Positions 1 to 8,139 of a stretch of 48,359 nt of DNA are shown here, one piece after another (position 1 is the stretch's first letter; the number at the start of each line of letters is the position of its first letter). The stretch comes from Micromonospora solifontis (lineage in GTDB: Bacteria > Actinomycetota > Actinomycetes > Mycobacteriales > Micromonosporaceae): positions 1-48,359 of the forward strand of contig NZ_RJLN01000041.1 of the NCBI RefSeq assembly GCF_003725545.1, in the 5' to 3' direction. Below the pieces are notes generated by a model. It was not told where the DNA came from. It ran no database searches and saw only the letters and a program-made list of their open reading frames with translations. A program made the translations under genes and the position numbers.

Positions 1-1
1 A

Positions 2-139
2 CTCCGCTCAATAGACCGACCCGCCTACGACACCGTCGTCCAAGACCAGATCACCACCGCGAAGACCAACACCGACCAAACCCCCGAACAACAACTCGCG
101 GGACTCCTCGCCAGCGGCGACACCTGGACGATCATGTAG
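2..139 (+). CDS. 2-oxoacid:ferredoxin oxidoreductase, beta subunit, C-terminal end (partial)
   Basis: The window opens inside this gene; only the last 45 codons and the TAG stop are present. The visible end contains SIDRPAYD, then a Gln/Thr-rich helix, LAGLLASGDTWTIM and stop. That matches the usual tail of actinobacterial KorB-type subunits, which end in a LAALLAGxDTWTV-like sequence. The full enzyme would bind thiamine pyrophosphate and an iron-sulfur cluster and couple oxidative decarboxylation of 2-oxoglutarate or pyruvate to ferredoxin. The alpha subunit would lie upstream, outside the window. The call rests on a short tail, so the family is likely but the substrate is not determined. 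A strong hairpin follows 17 bases after the stop. Confidence 0.72.
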   Translation, partial: LRSIDRPAYDTVVQDQITTAKTNTDQTPEQQLAGLLASGDTWTIM

Positions 140-156
140 CTCGACCGGAACACGGA

Positions 157-188
157 AAGGGCCCGCGACCGTGAGGTCGCGGGCCCTT
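157..188. terminator. Bidirectional hairpin terminator
   Basis: A perfect 14-bp inverted repeat (AAGGGCCCGCGACC at 157-170 and its complement at 175-188) with a GTGA loop sits between the convergent oxidoreductase and protease genes. It has no long T-tract, as is common for actinomycete terminators. Confidence 0.85.
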
Positions 189-216
189 CCCGTTCAGCCG
201 AACCGCGTCAGCCCGA

Positions 217-2022
217 TCAGAAGACCAGGTTGAAGCCGCCCCAGCCGGCGGAGATCACCTTGCCGCTGGCGTCGATCCACTTGCCGTGCCCGTCCGTGGT
301 GTACAGGCGCATCTGGTTGCTGCTGTTGACACCCAGCAGGTCCATCATGTTGTCGCCGTTCCAGTCGCCCGGGGTGAGGATGTTCTTGTAACCACCCCAG
401 CCGCTACCGATCTGCGTACCCGACGGGTTGGTCCAGCCACCCTTGCCATCCGACTGGTACATCCGCAGGTAACCGGTCGAGGTACGGCCGATGATGACCT
501 CCAGGCCGTCACCCTTCCAGGCACCCGGGGTCAGGAACAGGTTGAACCCGTTCCACCCGGTGCCGATCCGGGTACCCGACGGGTTGAGCCAGCCACCCGA
601 ACCGTTGCTCGTGTACCGCCACAGCTCACCGTTGGACTTCCGGACCATCAGGCTCGGCAGGTTGTTACCCAGCCAGTTGTTCGTCACCATCAGCGCCGTG
701 AAGTTACCCCAACCGGAACCGATCTTCTTCGCACCGCCGACGAAGTTACCCTTGCCGTCGGTGTTGTAGATCAGCAGGTCACCGGCCGTGTTCACCGCCA
801 TGATCGACGGCTTCTTGTCACCGTTCCAGTTGTAGACCCGGAACACCCGCTTGAAGCTGCCCCAACCCGCGTTGATGTTCCGCGCCGACCAGAAACCGCC
901 GTACCCGTCGTTGGCGAACCCGCTACCCACATACAGCCGCAGATTGCCCGACGAGTCACGAGCGATCAGATCGGTGTGACCATCACCGGTCCAATCCGCG
1001 TTGACCAACGGCGGACGAGTGAAATCCGCCTTGATCACGTTGGAGTAGTAGTTGACCTCCTCGTAGAAGCCCGGGTGCTCACCGCAGTTGCCGTAGCCCC
1101 AGTCGGTGATGCCGACCTGCTTGCCGTTGACCAGCAGCGGACCACCGGAGTCACCGTTGCAGGTGTCGGCGGACGGCGCGCTGGGCGTGCCGTCACCGGC
1201 GCAGAGCATCCGATCGGCGTAGAACGAGGAGCCGGCGTCGTTGGCGCAGTAGGTGTCGGACTGGATCGGCACCGACGCCTTGCGCAGCCGGCTGTCGCCG
1301 TTGTCGTTGATCGAGTCGGTGATGCCGTACCCGACGATGTCCGCCATCTGACCGGCCGTGTACGCCGCCTCGCCCTGCCCGGCCAGGGTGACCGGGGTGT
1401 AAGCCGAAGGCAGGTTCGTCTTCAGCGTCAGCACGGAGACGTCGTCGAGGATCGGCGCGTACGGGTCCGACTGCTGGGCGATGTTCCAGCTCTGGTGGGT
1501 CCAGGTGGAAGCGACCTCCGCGACGTACCCGACGTTGGAGATGATGTTGCCGGAGCTGTCGAGGAGCTGGTCGTGCCCGGCGATGACCCGGGTCGTACCG
1601 GCCCCGTCCGCGGTGCAGTGTGCCGCGGTCAGAATCTTGTTGGGGGCGACAACGGTGCCGGTGCACCAGCCGTAGCCGAGGTTGCCGTCGAGGTAGGTGA
1701 CGACGCCGACGATCCACGGGTACTGCGAGGCGCTGACGGTGCTGCCCCCGACGATCCGGGGGGTGGCACTGGTCGCCGTCGACTGGAACAGCGGGCCCTT
1801 CAGACCCGGGGTGGGCGGGGTGAACTTCCCCGCCCGGAAGTGCGGCAGCTTGGTCGACCGGTCGGCCTGGACGGTCGACGCGTCGAACGCACCGCCGGCC
1901 GGAGCGGCCTGACCGGCCGTACCCGGCGCGACCGCCGCCGCACCACCGAGGGCGAGACCGGCAGCCAGGATTCCGGCCACCCGCCGCCGTCGGGCTCGTG
2001 CGATGTTTGCCTCTTCAGCCAC
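217..2022 (-). CDS. Secreted trypsin-like serine protease with FG-GAP/VCBS-type repeats
   Basis: This is an S1-family serine protease of about 601 residues. I chose the GTG at 2022 because it directly precedes a classic signal peptide (RARRRR, hydrophobic AGILAAGLALGG, Ala-rich cleavage zone); an ATG start further upstream would add a non-signal-like extension. The mature domain begins near RIVGG (about residue 89). The catalytic triad is His135 in TAAHC, Asp194 in LDDVSVL and Ser292 in CNGDSGGP. Asp286, six residues before the Ser, predicts trypsin-like cleavage after Arg or Lys. From about residue 345 to the end there are five or so repeats of about 45 residues of the WxGDGxxDLxxxxxxGxLxLY type, expected to fold as a beta-propeller for adhesion or substrate binding. 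Exported, probably a nutrient-scavenging enzyme. Confidence 0.93.
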   Translation of the reverse strand: MAEEANIARARRRRVAGILAAGLALGGAAAVAPGTAGQAAPAGGAFDASTVQADRSTKLPHFRAGKFTPPTPGLKGPLFQSTATSATPRIVGGSTVSASQYPWIVGVVTYLDGNLGYGWCTGTVVAPNKILTAAHCTADGAGTTRVIAGHDQLLDSSGNIISNVGYVAEVASTWTHQSWNIAQQSDPYAPILDDVSVLTLKTNLPSAYTPVTLAGQGEAAYTAGQMADIVGYGITDSINDNGDSRLRKASVPIQSDTYCANDAGSSFYADRMLCAGDGTPSAPSADTCNGDSGGPLLVNGKQVGITDWGYGNCGEHPGFYEEVNYYSNVIKADFTRPPLVNADWTGDGHTDLIARDSSGNLRLYVGSGFANDGYGGFWSARNINAGWGSFKRVFRVYNWNGDKKPSIMAVNTAGDLLIYNTDGKGNFVGGAKKIGSGWGNFTALMVTNNWLGNNLPSLMVRKSNGELWRYTSNGSGGWLNPSGTRIGTGWNGFNLFLTPGAWKGDGLEVIIGRTSTGYLRMYQSDGKGGWTNPSGTQIGSGWGGYKNILTPGDWNGDNMMDLLGVNSSNQMRLYTTDGHGKWIDASGKVISAGWGGFNLVF

Positions 2023-2316
2023 TAGTTTTCCCGTCGTTCGGTTATCGAGGCACTCGAAATTGCCGATGTGGCGGGGCGCCGCAGGAGCTGACGACGAGAC
2101 GCGAGGCGCATGGCCTCGCATGACAGTGGATCCCCCGTGTCGAGCCAATCAGGAGACGTCGGCGACAGATCGGGCACCGCGCCCATTGGCAATTCCAAGC
2201 GGCCTGACCGTAGCAAGCCTCGCGACGGATGCAAAGATCCGAGTGGTCAATTGTTCGATGTCCGACTCGCGGCGCGCGGCCCTGCCGAACGGCCATGGTC
2301 GCGCGGCGACGGACGG

Positions 2317-3330
2317 TCACGGAAAGGCGGTCGCGGTCGGCCGGTCGTCGCGGACGTGGACCAGCATGTCGCCGGTCTCGATCACCGCACCGGCCTTGTC
2401 GTTGAGGGTGACCACCTTGCCCCGCCGGACCAGTGCGATGACCAGGGACTCCAGTTCGCGAGGCGACCGGCCCACCTCGTCGCGCTCGGCCGAGCGCATG
2501 GCCAGCGCCATGCCCTGACCGGGGGTGAGCAGGTCCTCGACGACGTCGATCAGCGGCGGCGCGGAGGTGGAGAGGCCGAGCAGCCGCCCGGCGGTCGCCG
2601 AGGAGACGATGACGTGGTGCGCCCCGCTCTGCTTGAGCAGCGGCGCGTTCTCCGCCTCGCGGACCGCCGCGATGATCCGTACCTGTCCGGCGGTCAACTG
2701 CCGGACGGTCAGGGCCACCAGCACCGAGGCGTCGTCACTGTCGGTCGCGATGATCACGGCCTTGGCCGTCCGGACGTGCGCCTCCTCCAGGACCGACGAG
2801 CGGGTCGCGGAGCCCTCGATCGCGACCAGCCCGGCGGAGGTGGCCTGCCGCAGCCCGGCGCCGCTCCGCTCCACCACCACGATCCGGGACTTGTCCAGGC
2901 CGTTCTCCAGCAGCGCGGAGACGGCGCTGCGGCCCTTGGTGCCGTAGCCGCAGATGATGACGTGGTCCTTCACGGTTCTCCTCCACCGCGACAGGCGACG
3001 GCCGGTCCGGTACTGCTCGGTCAGGACTTCCAGGGTGGTGCCGACCAGGATGATCAGGAAGAGCACCCGGGCGGGGGTGACGAACAGGACGTTGACCAGG
3101 CGCGCCGACGGGGCGGCCGGGGTGATGTCGCCGTATCCGGTGGTGGAGAGCGAGACCACCGCGTAGTAGAAGCAGTCGAGGAGGGTGAGGCCGTCCTCGT
3201 TGACGTCGCGGTAGCCGTCCCGGTCGAACCAGACCGCGGCCACCACGGCGAACACCAGGCCCAGGGCGGCGAGCAGGCGCAGACTCAGCGCACTCAGCGG
3301 CCCCCGCCGTTGCGCGGGAAAATGGATCAC
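2317..3330 (-). CDS. Two-transmembrane potassium channel with TrkA-N (RCK) domain
   Basis: The protein has about 337 residues. The N-terminus carries a first membrane helix (about 15-35), a pore region with the selectivity filter TTGYGD (about 63-68) and a second helix (about 78-100). A Rossmann RCK/TrkA-N domain follows, starting at VIICGYGTKGRS (about 124-135), with a conserved acidic end to strand two (VVVER), and then a TrkA-C-like tail. This is the layout of bacterial MthK/Kch-type ligand-gated potassium channels in the plasma membrane. I place the start at the GTG at 3330, preceded by AGGAC, because the much longer open frame upstream is non-coding GC-rich drift. It is transcribed divergently from the PopR-like regulator. 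Confidence 0.9.
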   Translation of the reverse strand: MIHFPAQRRGPLSALSLRLLAALGLVFAVVAAVWFDRDGYRDVNEDGLTLLDCFYYAVVSLSTTGYGDITPAAPSARLVNVLFVTPARVLFLIILVGTTLEVLTEQYRTGRRLSRWRRTVKDHVIICGYGTKGRSAVSALLENGLDKSRIVVVERSGAGLRQATSAGLVAIEGSATRSSVLEEAHVRTAKAVIIATDSDDASVLVALTVRQLTAGQVRIIAAVREAENAPLLKQSGAHHVIVSSATAGRLLGLSTSAPPLIDVVEDLLTPGQGMALAMRSAERDEVGRSPRELESLVIALVRRGKVVTLNDKAGAVIETGDMLVHVRDDRPTATAFP

Positions 3331-3480
3331 CGTCGGTCCTGCTCCGCCGCTGTCGCCTGCACGTGCACAAGATAGCCGGTACGCGGCCGCCGGGCCCCCC
3401 GGGCGGCCTCCGGGGCGGCCTCCGGCACCCGGACGGGGCATGATGGGAGGGGCCAGGACGCCGACCACGAGGAGGCCCGC

Positions 3481-4056
3481 ATGTCGTTGCTGCGACGGGT
3501 GATCGGCGGGGTGCTGCGTCGGGTACGGCTGCGGCAGGGCCGCACGCTGCGCGAGGTGGCCCTGGCGGCCGGGGTCTCGCTGCCCTACCTCTCGGAGGTG
3601 GAGCGCGGCCGCAAGGAGGCCTCCTCCGAGGTGCTGGCCGCGATCTGCCGGGCCCTCGGCATCCACCTCTCCGACCTGCTCGAGGAGGCCCGCGACGAGC
3701 TGCGCCGGGCCGAACGGCGGGCCCCGGTGACCTCGGGCTCCGGTCTGGTCCGGCTGGAGCGGGCTCCCGCCGGCCGGGGCGACGTACGCCTGCACGTCGG
3801 GTCGCGCCCGGGTCGGCCCCAGCCGCACCTGTCGCGCCGGCCCCGGTTCGGCGGTACGCCGCTGCTGGGCACCCGCGGGACGCTCACCGATCTCGGGCTG
3901 GCGGCCGGCGGGCCGATCGGCGCCGGGACCGGTTACGCCGTGCCGACCGTGCCCGGCACGGGCACCCGGATCTGGTTGATCCCGTCCCCGGCGCCGGCGC
4001 ACCGTCGGCCGCGTACCGGCCGCCCGACGGCCCGGCGACGGACCGCCCGCGTCTGA
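3481..4056 (+). CDS. PopR/ClgR-like XRE-family transcriptional activator
   Basis: The protein has 191 residues. Residues 1-70 form a Cro/C1-type helix-turn-helix with the signature RLRQGRTLREVALAAGVSLP followed by YLSEVERGRKEASSEVL, the hallmark of the ClgR/PopR group that controls clp protease genes in actinobacteria. The remaining 120 residues are Pro/Arg-rich and probably disordered; PopR-type activators are themselves Clp substrates, but no clear terminal degron is seen here. GAGGAGG lies 5-11 bases before the ATG. The target is likely the clpP gene 1 kb downstream, whose upstream region carries two copies of the TCTGCC-N3-GGCAGA box that I recall being described for Streptomyces PopR. 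The name PopR is by analogy. Confidence 0.82.
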   Translation: MSLLRRVIGGVLRRVRLRQGRTLREVALAAGVSLPYLSEVERGRKEASSEVLAAICRALGIHLSDLLEEARDELRRAERRAPVTSGSGLVRLERAPAGRGDVRLHVGSRPGRPQPHLSRRPRFGGTPLLGTRGTLTDLGLAAGGPIGAGTGYAVPTVPGTGTRIWLIPSPAPAHRRPRTGRPTARRRTARV

Positions 4057-4128
4057 CGGCGGCCACCGGGCCGTCGGCGGCCGCGATCGATCTCCCGCGC
4101 GGGTGTCCCGGCAGCTACGGTGTGTGCC

Positions 4129-4962
4129 ATGACCGGCGTAGCGCCCCTCATCGACGCCCTCATCGGGTTGGGTCTCACCCAGTACGCCGCCCGCGCCTAC
4201 CTGGCCCTGGTGGCCCGCGAGCGGTACACCGCCGCGGAGCTGGCGCGGGCCTCCGGTGTGCCCCGGCAGCGGATCTACGACGTGCTCAACTCGCTGAACG
4301 AGCGCGGGCTGGTCCGGGTGCGTCCCGGCCCGGTGGTGCGCTACGCGGCCGTCGACCCCGAGGCGGCGGTCAGCCGGATGATGGAGGTCCACCGCACCGC
4401 GTACGAGCAACGTGAGCGGGCCGGCGCCGAGCTGATCGACCAGCTCGCCCCGCTCTGGACGCGCGGACGGTCCGAGGACGACCCGCTGGACTACGTCGAG
4501 GTCATCCGGGACCGGGAACAGCTCGGGGAGCGGTTCGCCGAACTCCAGTCGGGCGCCCGGCACCAGCTGCTCACCCTCGCCAAGATGCCCTACCTGGTGG
4601 TGGAGAATCCGGCCGGGATGGCGGCGGCTCAGCGGTTGGCCCGCGAGGGTGGGGACGTCCGCTGCGTCTACGAGCACGCGATGCTCGACGACCTGGCCCT
4701 GGTGGCGCACACCCGGGGCTTCGTGGGCGCCGGCGAGCGGGCCCGGCTGGTCGCCGAGGTGCCGATGCGACTCTGCATCGCCGACGGCGCGCGGGTGCTC
4801 ATGTCGATGCGGGACCCGCGCGCGGACGAGGCGTCGAGCACGTCGCTGCTGATCGAACACCCGGCCCTCGCCCAACTGCTCATCCAGGCGTACGAGTCGA
4901 TCTGGGCCGCCGGCGAGGAGTTCGAGGCGGCGGTGGCGCGGGTGGTCCCGGCGGCCGGCTGA
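4129..4962 (+). CDS. TrmB-family transcriptional regulator
   Basis: The protein has about 277 residues. It opens with a winged helix of TrmB type ([18 protein letters not shown], then [20 protein letters not shown] and a wing [16 protein letters not shown]), followed by a coiled helix ([16 protein letters not shown]) and a C-terminal effector domain resembling the phospholipase-D-like sensor of TrmB proteins. Such proteins usually sense sugars or other metabolites and repress or activate transport genes. I prefer the ATG at 4129 to the GTG at 4120. It lies between the PopR-like gene and clpP on the same strand, but the PopR boxes separate it from clpP, so it may be independently transcribed. 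Its ligand cannot be predicted. Confidence 0.85.
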   Translation: MTGVAPLIDALIGLGLTQYAARAYLALVARERYTAAELARASGVPRQRIYDVLNSLNERGLVRVRPGPVVRYAAVDPEAAVSRMMEVHRTAYEQRERAGAELIDQLAPLWTRGRSEDDPLDYVEVIRDREQLGERFAELQSGARHQLLTLAKMPYLVVENPAGMAAAQRLAREGGDVRCVYEHAMLDDLALVAHTRGFVGAGERARLVAEVPMRLCIADGARVLMSMRDPRADEASSTSLLIEHPALAQLLIQAYESIWAAGEEFEAAVARVVPAAG

Positions 4963-4986
4963 CCCTCCGGCGCCGGCCCGGCCGCT

Positions 4987-5016
4987 TCTGCCCAGGGCGG
5001 ATCTGCCGGGGGCAGA
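4987..5016 (+). promoter_or_regulatory. Two abutting PopR-type operator boxes upstream of clpP
   Basis: TCTGCC-GGG-GGCAGA at 5002-5016 is an exact match to the TCTGCC-N3-GGCAGA palindrome that I recall being reported as the PopR target before clpP3 in Streptomyces lividans. Immediately adjacent at 4987-5001 is TCTGCC-CAG-GGCGGA, with one mismatch. They lie about 95-125 bases before the clpP start. A PopR-like gene lies upstream on the same strand, so control of clpP by that protein is the simplest reading. Confidence 0.8.
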
Positions 5017-5111
5017 ATCGCTGGGCCGCGGGCCACCGCGCGCCGGAGGCTGGAGGCGGCCGGTTCCCGGGCGTCCCGTCGCCCGCCGGCGGCACGGAGG
5101 GTGGTCAGGTC

Positions 5112-5705
5112 ATGGGGTACGGCATCTGGATGCTCGACGAGGGGCAGCCGTCGTTCGGCGACCGGGTCTTCGAACGGCTGCTCAAGGAGCGCATCATCTT
5201 CCTCGGCACCGAGGTCACCGACGCGTCGGCCAACCAGATCTGCGCGCAGATCCTGCTGCTGGCCGCCGAGGACCCGGAGCGGGACATCTTCCTCTACATC
5301 AACTCGCCGGGCGGTTCGGTCACCGCCGGGATGGCCGTCTACGACACCATGCGGTACGTCAAGAACGACGTCGGGACCCTGGCGCTCGGGCTGGCCGGTT
5401 CGATGGGGCAGTTCCTGCTCTGCGCCGGCGCGGCCGGGAAGCGGTTCGCGCTCCCCCATTCGCGGATCATGATGCACCAGCCGTCCGGCGGCATGGGCGG
5501 TACGGCCGCCGACATCACCATCCAGGCGGAGAACATGCTGCACGTGAAGCGCACGATGCAGGAGCTGATCGCCGGGCACAGCGGGCGCACGCTGGACGAG
5601 ATCCAGCGCGACTGGGACCGGGACCGCTGGTTCACCGCCGAGCAGGCCCGCGAGTACGGCCTGATCGATCAGGTGGTCACCCGCGCCGAGCAGCTCGCCG
5701 GGTGA
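5112..5705 (+). CDS. clpP: ATP-dependent Clp protease proteolytic subunit
   Basis: The protein has 197 residues, normal for ClpP. It forms the tetradecameric cytosolic peptidase chamber that works with ClpX or ClpC unfoldases. The catalytic triad is Ser97 (LAGSMGQ), His122 (MMHQPSGG) and Asp171 ([18 protein letters not shown]). The glycine-rich [18 protein letters not shown] strand and the MRYVKNDV handle region are present. GGAGGG precedes the ATG. It resembles the ClpP3/P4 class, which is normally encoded as two genes; here only one copy follows the PopR boxes, and a strong terminator starts at its stop codon. The partner subunit must therefore be elsewhere, or this ClpP is homomeric. Confidence 0.95.
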   Translation: MGYGIWMLDEGQPSFGDRVFERLLKERIIFLGTEVTDASANQICAQILLLAAEDPERDIFLYINSPGGSVTAGMAVYDTMRYVKNDVGTLALGLAGSMGQFLLCAGAAGKRFALPHSRIMMHQPSGGMGGTAADITIQAENMLHVKRTMQELIAGHSGRTLDEIQRDWDRDRWFTAEQAREYGLIDQVVTRAEQLAG

Positions 5706-5740
5706 ATGGAGGGGCCCCTGTCAACGGGGCCCCTCCATTC
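5704..5740. terminator. Strong hairpin terminator after clpP
   Basis: A perfect 15-bp inverted repeat (GAATGGAGGGGCCCC at 5704-5718 and its complement at 5726-5740) with a 7-base loop overlaps the clpP stop codon and ends just before the convergent gene at 5746. It can serve both genes. Confidence 0.9.
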
Positions 5741-5745
5741 ATCGG

Positions 5746-7539
5746 TCAGGGATAGTTGATCACCGGGCTGGTGCCGTACGAGCCGACGACCGGGGTGCCG
5801 GCCTCGTTGATCGTGCGTTCGATGCCGCCGCTGCCGTCCAGGAAGACGGTGATCGCGTCGTGGAACCGGACGCCCGCCCGGCGGGGCGCCTCGATCGCCC
5901 GGTCGCAGCGGATGTCCACGCCCTGGTTGAAGTACGAGTAGACGCCCAGCCCCCACGCCTCGTGCTTTCGCACGTGCCCGGCGACCTGGTAGGAGGCCCA
6001 GCCGTTGCCGGTCGGGCTCCGCCAGGCCGCCTGGCTCGGCGGGTCGTACGGCAGTTCGCTCTGGTAGAAGACGGTGCGGCCGCGCTCGCCGCGCCACACC
6101 GTCTGCCACCGCTGGTAGTGCTCGACGAAGAGGCCGTACGCGGTCACGTCGTCGGCGTTGACGACCACGCCGGTGTCGGCGGTGTTGACGGTCCAGCCGA
6201 TGGTGCCGGGCCTGCCGTGGTCACCGCGCCAGGCCCAGATGTTGTCGATCAGGGTGTGCCGGCTGTTCACCACCAGGCTGGTGCGGGCCCTGCCGACGGT
6301 CGGGCCGCCGATCCGGAAGAAGACGTCCTGGAGCGAGATCGGGTTGCCGGCGTGCGGCCGGTGGCTGTGCGGCTTGCCGACCTCGACCAGCACCTCCGAT
6401 TCGACCGGCCCGGCGTCGACCAGCACGCCGGCGATCCGTACCCCGTCGACGTCCTCGATCCGCAGGGCCGCGTCCCCGGTGGTCGGGGCGAGGCTGGGCA
6501 TGCCGAGGCCGAGCACCACGGTGTCCGGGTGCTTGACCCGCAGCGCCCGGTCCAGGTGGTAGACGCCCGGGGTGAGCAGCAGGTGCCGGCCCCGGGACAG
6601 TTCCTGGTTGATCCGCTTGGCCGAGTCGGTGGGTCGGGCGACGAAGAAGTCGGCCAGCGGCAGCGAGGGCACCGGACGGGCGCCGGCGGCCCAGGTGGTG
6701 CCCGCGGTGTCGTGCCGCAGCGCGGGCACGGCGACCCGCCAGCCACCGGCCGCGTCCACGAAGAGGTACGGCTTCTCCCTGGTCACCGGGCTGGTCGGCA
6801 GGGTGGTGTACGGCGGGTTCGGGAAGCCCTGCGCCGGCGCGCCGAGCACCCCGGAGAAGACCTGGTTCCAGACCCCGTTGGTCCAGTCGCCGCCGAGTTC
6901 GCTGTCCCGGGTCAGCCACTGCTGCTGGGAGCCGTTGATGGTGATGCCGTCCACCTTGGAGTCGGCGATGTACCCGCCGCTGGAGTAGCCGCCGTTGCCG
7001 GGCTCCAGCCAGAGGATGCCCTTGATGTGCACCCGGCGCATCGGGGACGCCTGGGAGACCGCCCACTGGTTCGACCAGTCGGTGGGGGTGACGGCGAGGT
7101 TCTCCGCCGAGCGCCAGAAGTTGGTGAGGGCGGAGATCCCCGCGGGCGAGTTGGGGTCGGGCTGGCCGATCACCCGGACCGCGCCGTGGATCTCCACGTC
7201 GTCGGGGTGGGCGCCGAGGCCCGCGACGGTGGTGTAGTAGCCGAGCCGGGCGTTCACCTGGTACCGGCCGGGCTTGAAGAGCACGGCGTAGCGGTCGGCG
7301 CCCATCTCGTTGTGTTCCTGCGCGGCGAAGAGCCGGTCCAGGGTGGACTGGATCTCCTCGACAGGAGTGGTCGGGTCGTACACGAAGACGTTGGGGCCGA
7401 AGTCGGGCTCGGCGGCCCGGTCGCCGGCCGCGGGCGCGGCGGCAGCGGGCAGCGTGGGCAGTCCGAGGGCGGTCAGCGACGCCGCCGAGGCGGCGGTGAC
7501 GGTGAGGAAGCGGCGGCGGGAGGGGTCGAGTGGTCTCAT
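5746..7539 (-). CDS. Tat-exported right-handed beta-helix protein (adenylyl-cyclase-misnamed family)
   Basis: The protein has 597 residues. It starts with a Tat signal (SRRRFLTVTAASAASL, then an Ala-rich cleavage zone). The rest resembles a widespread secreted actinobacterial family often labelled 'adenylyl cyclase' or 'coagulation factor 5/8 type' in databases without good reason. Motifs such as FGPNVFVYDP, YAVLFKPGRYQVNARLGYYT and repeated short strands ending in turns (LLTPGVYHLDRALRV, VDGVRIAGVLVDAGP, LIDNIWAWRGDHG) suggest a pectate-lyase-like parallel beta-helix, so a polysaccharide-binding or -cleaving role is plausible. A LacI-type palindrome 46-57 bases upstream of the start supports sugar control. 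The exact activity is unknown. Confidence 0.75.
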   Translation of the reverse strand: MRPLDPSRRRFLTVTAASAASLTALGLPTLPAAAAPAAGDRAAEPDFGPNVFVYDPTTPVEEIQSTLDRLFAAQEHNEMGADRYAVLFKPGRYQVNARLGYYTTVAGLGAHPDDVEIHGAVRVIGQPDPNSPAGISALTNFWRSAENLAVTPTDWSNQWAVSQASPMRRVHIKGILWLEPGNGGYSSGGYIADSKVDGITINGSQQQWLTRDSELGGDWTNGVWNQVFSGVLGAPAQGFPNPPYTTLPTSPVTREKPYLFVDAAGGWRVAVPALRHDTAGTTWAAGARPVPSLPLADFFVARPTDSAKRINQELSRGRHLLLTPGVYHLDRALRVKHPDTVVLGLGMPSLAPTTGDAALRIEDVDGVRIAGVLVDAGPVESEVLVEVGKPHSHRPHAGNPISLQDVFFRIGGPTVGRARTSLVVNSRHTLIDNIWAWRGDHGRPGTIGWTVNTADTGVVVNADDVTAYGLFVEHYQRWQTVWRGERGRTVFYQSELPYDPPSQAAWRSPTGNGWASYQVAGHVRKHEAWGLGVYSYFNQGVDIRCDRAIEAPRRAGVRFHDAITVFLDGSGGIERTINEAGTPVVGSYGTSPVINYP

Positions 7540-7584
7540 CTGCCTGCCTGTTCGGTGGTGGGGTACGGGCCGGCCAGCAGGCGT

Positions 7585-7596
7585 GAGAGCGCTCTC
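7585..7596 (-). promoter_or_regulatory. LacI-family-type operator palindrome
   Basis: GAGAGCGCTCTC is a perfect 12-bp palindrome with the central CG typical of LacI/GalR operators in actinomycetes. It lies 46 bases upstream of the beta-helix gene, a position suited to repression. No LacI-family gene is present in the window, so the regulator would act from elsewhere. Confidence 0.6.
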
Positions 7597-7665
7597 CTGA
7601 CCGGACGTCCTGTTCCTACCCCATCGATCCCGCCCGCGCCAGACTCCGCCGGTTCCGGAACCGGG

Positions 7666-8019
7666 TCAGCGAGCGTCGTAGCGGGCCCGGGCGGCCTCCA
7701 CCTCGGCCAGGTGGGTGCTGGCCCACGCCTCCAGGCCGGCGACCAGGTCGAGCAGGCTGCGACCGAGGTCGGTGAGCGCGTAGTCGACCCGGGGCGGCAC
7801 GCTGGCGTGCACGGTGCGGGTGACGATGCCGTCGCGCTCCAGGCCGCGCAGGGTCTGGGTGAGCATCTTCTGGCTGATCCCGTCGACCCGCTCGGCGATC
7901 TCGCCGTAGCGCCGGCCGCCCTCGGCGAGGGTGAGCACGATCAGCACACTCCAGCGGTCGCCGATCCGGTCCAGGACCTTCCGGCTGCCGCAGTTCCGGT
8001 TGAACGGGTCCGCCTGCAC
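7666..8019 (-). CDS. HxlR-family transcriptional regulator
   Basis: This 117-residue protein is a single winged-helix domain of the HxlR/MarR-like group. The N-terminal NRNCGSRKVLDRIGDRWSVL segment includes the conserved Cys (about residue 10) used by some family members as a redox sensor. The recognition region reads GISQKMLTQTLRGLERDGIV and the wing VPPRVDYALTDLGRSL. It is transcribed divergently from a QorB-like quinone reductase, the same arrangement as ytfH/ytfG of Escherichia coli, so it probably represses that gene and itself in response to electrophiles or oxidants. The match in family and gene order makes this a secure call. Confidence 0.93.
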   Translation of the reverse strand: MQADPFNRNCGSRKVLDRIGDRWSVLIVLTLAEGGRRYGEIAERVDGISQKMLTQTLRGLERDGIVTRTVHASVPPRVDYALTDLGRSLLDLVAGLEAWASTHLAEVEAARARYDAR

Positions 8020-8081
8020 GACTCACTCTCTCTCAGTGCGTACCGAACTTCAAGGTGCCTACTCTCCAACGGGAAGTAAGG

Positions 8082-8095
8082 CGGGAATGTTCCCG
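8082..8095. promoter_or_regulatory. Candidate HxlR operator in the divergent promoter region
   Basis: CGGGAA-TG-TTCCCG is a 6+6 inverted repeat between the divergent HxlR regulator and the reductase, 45 bases before the reductase start. The two genes share a 120-base intergenic space. Assignment to HxlR binding is inferred from position alone. Confidence 0.4.
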
Positions 8096-8139
8096 TTGCC
8101 GTGGGAAGACAGCTGATGTCGCAACCACAGGGAGTGCCC

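Noticed and set aside
2317..4875. Open frame of 852 codons on the minus strand covering the channel and beyond
   Set aside because: Only the last 337 codons are channel-like; the rest runs antisense to the PopR-like and TrmB genes and is Pro/Arg/Gly-rich drift typical of GC-rich shadow frames.
5860..8079. 739-codon plus-strand frame opposite the beta-helix and HxlR genes
   Set aside because: Shadow of two well-supported minus-strand genes; translation is Val/Gly/Asp-rich without a family.
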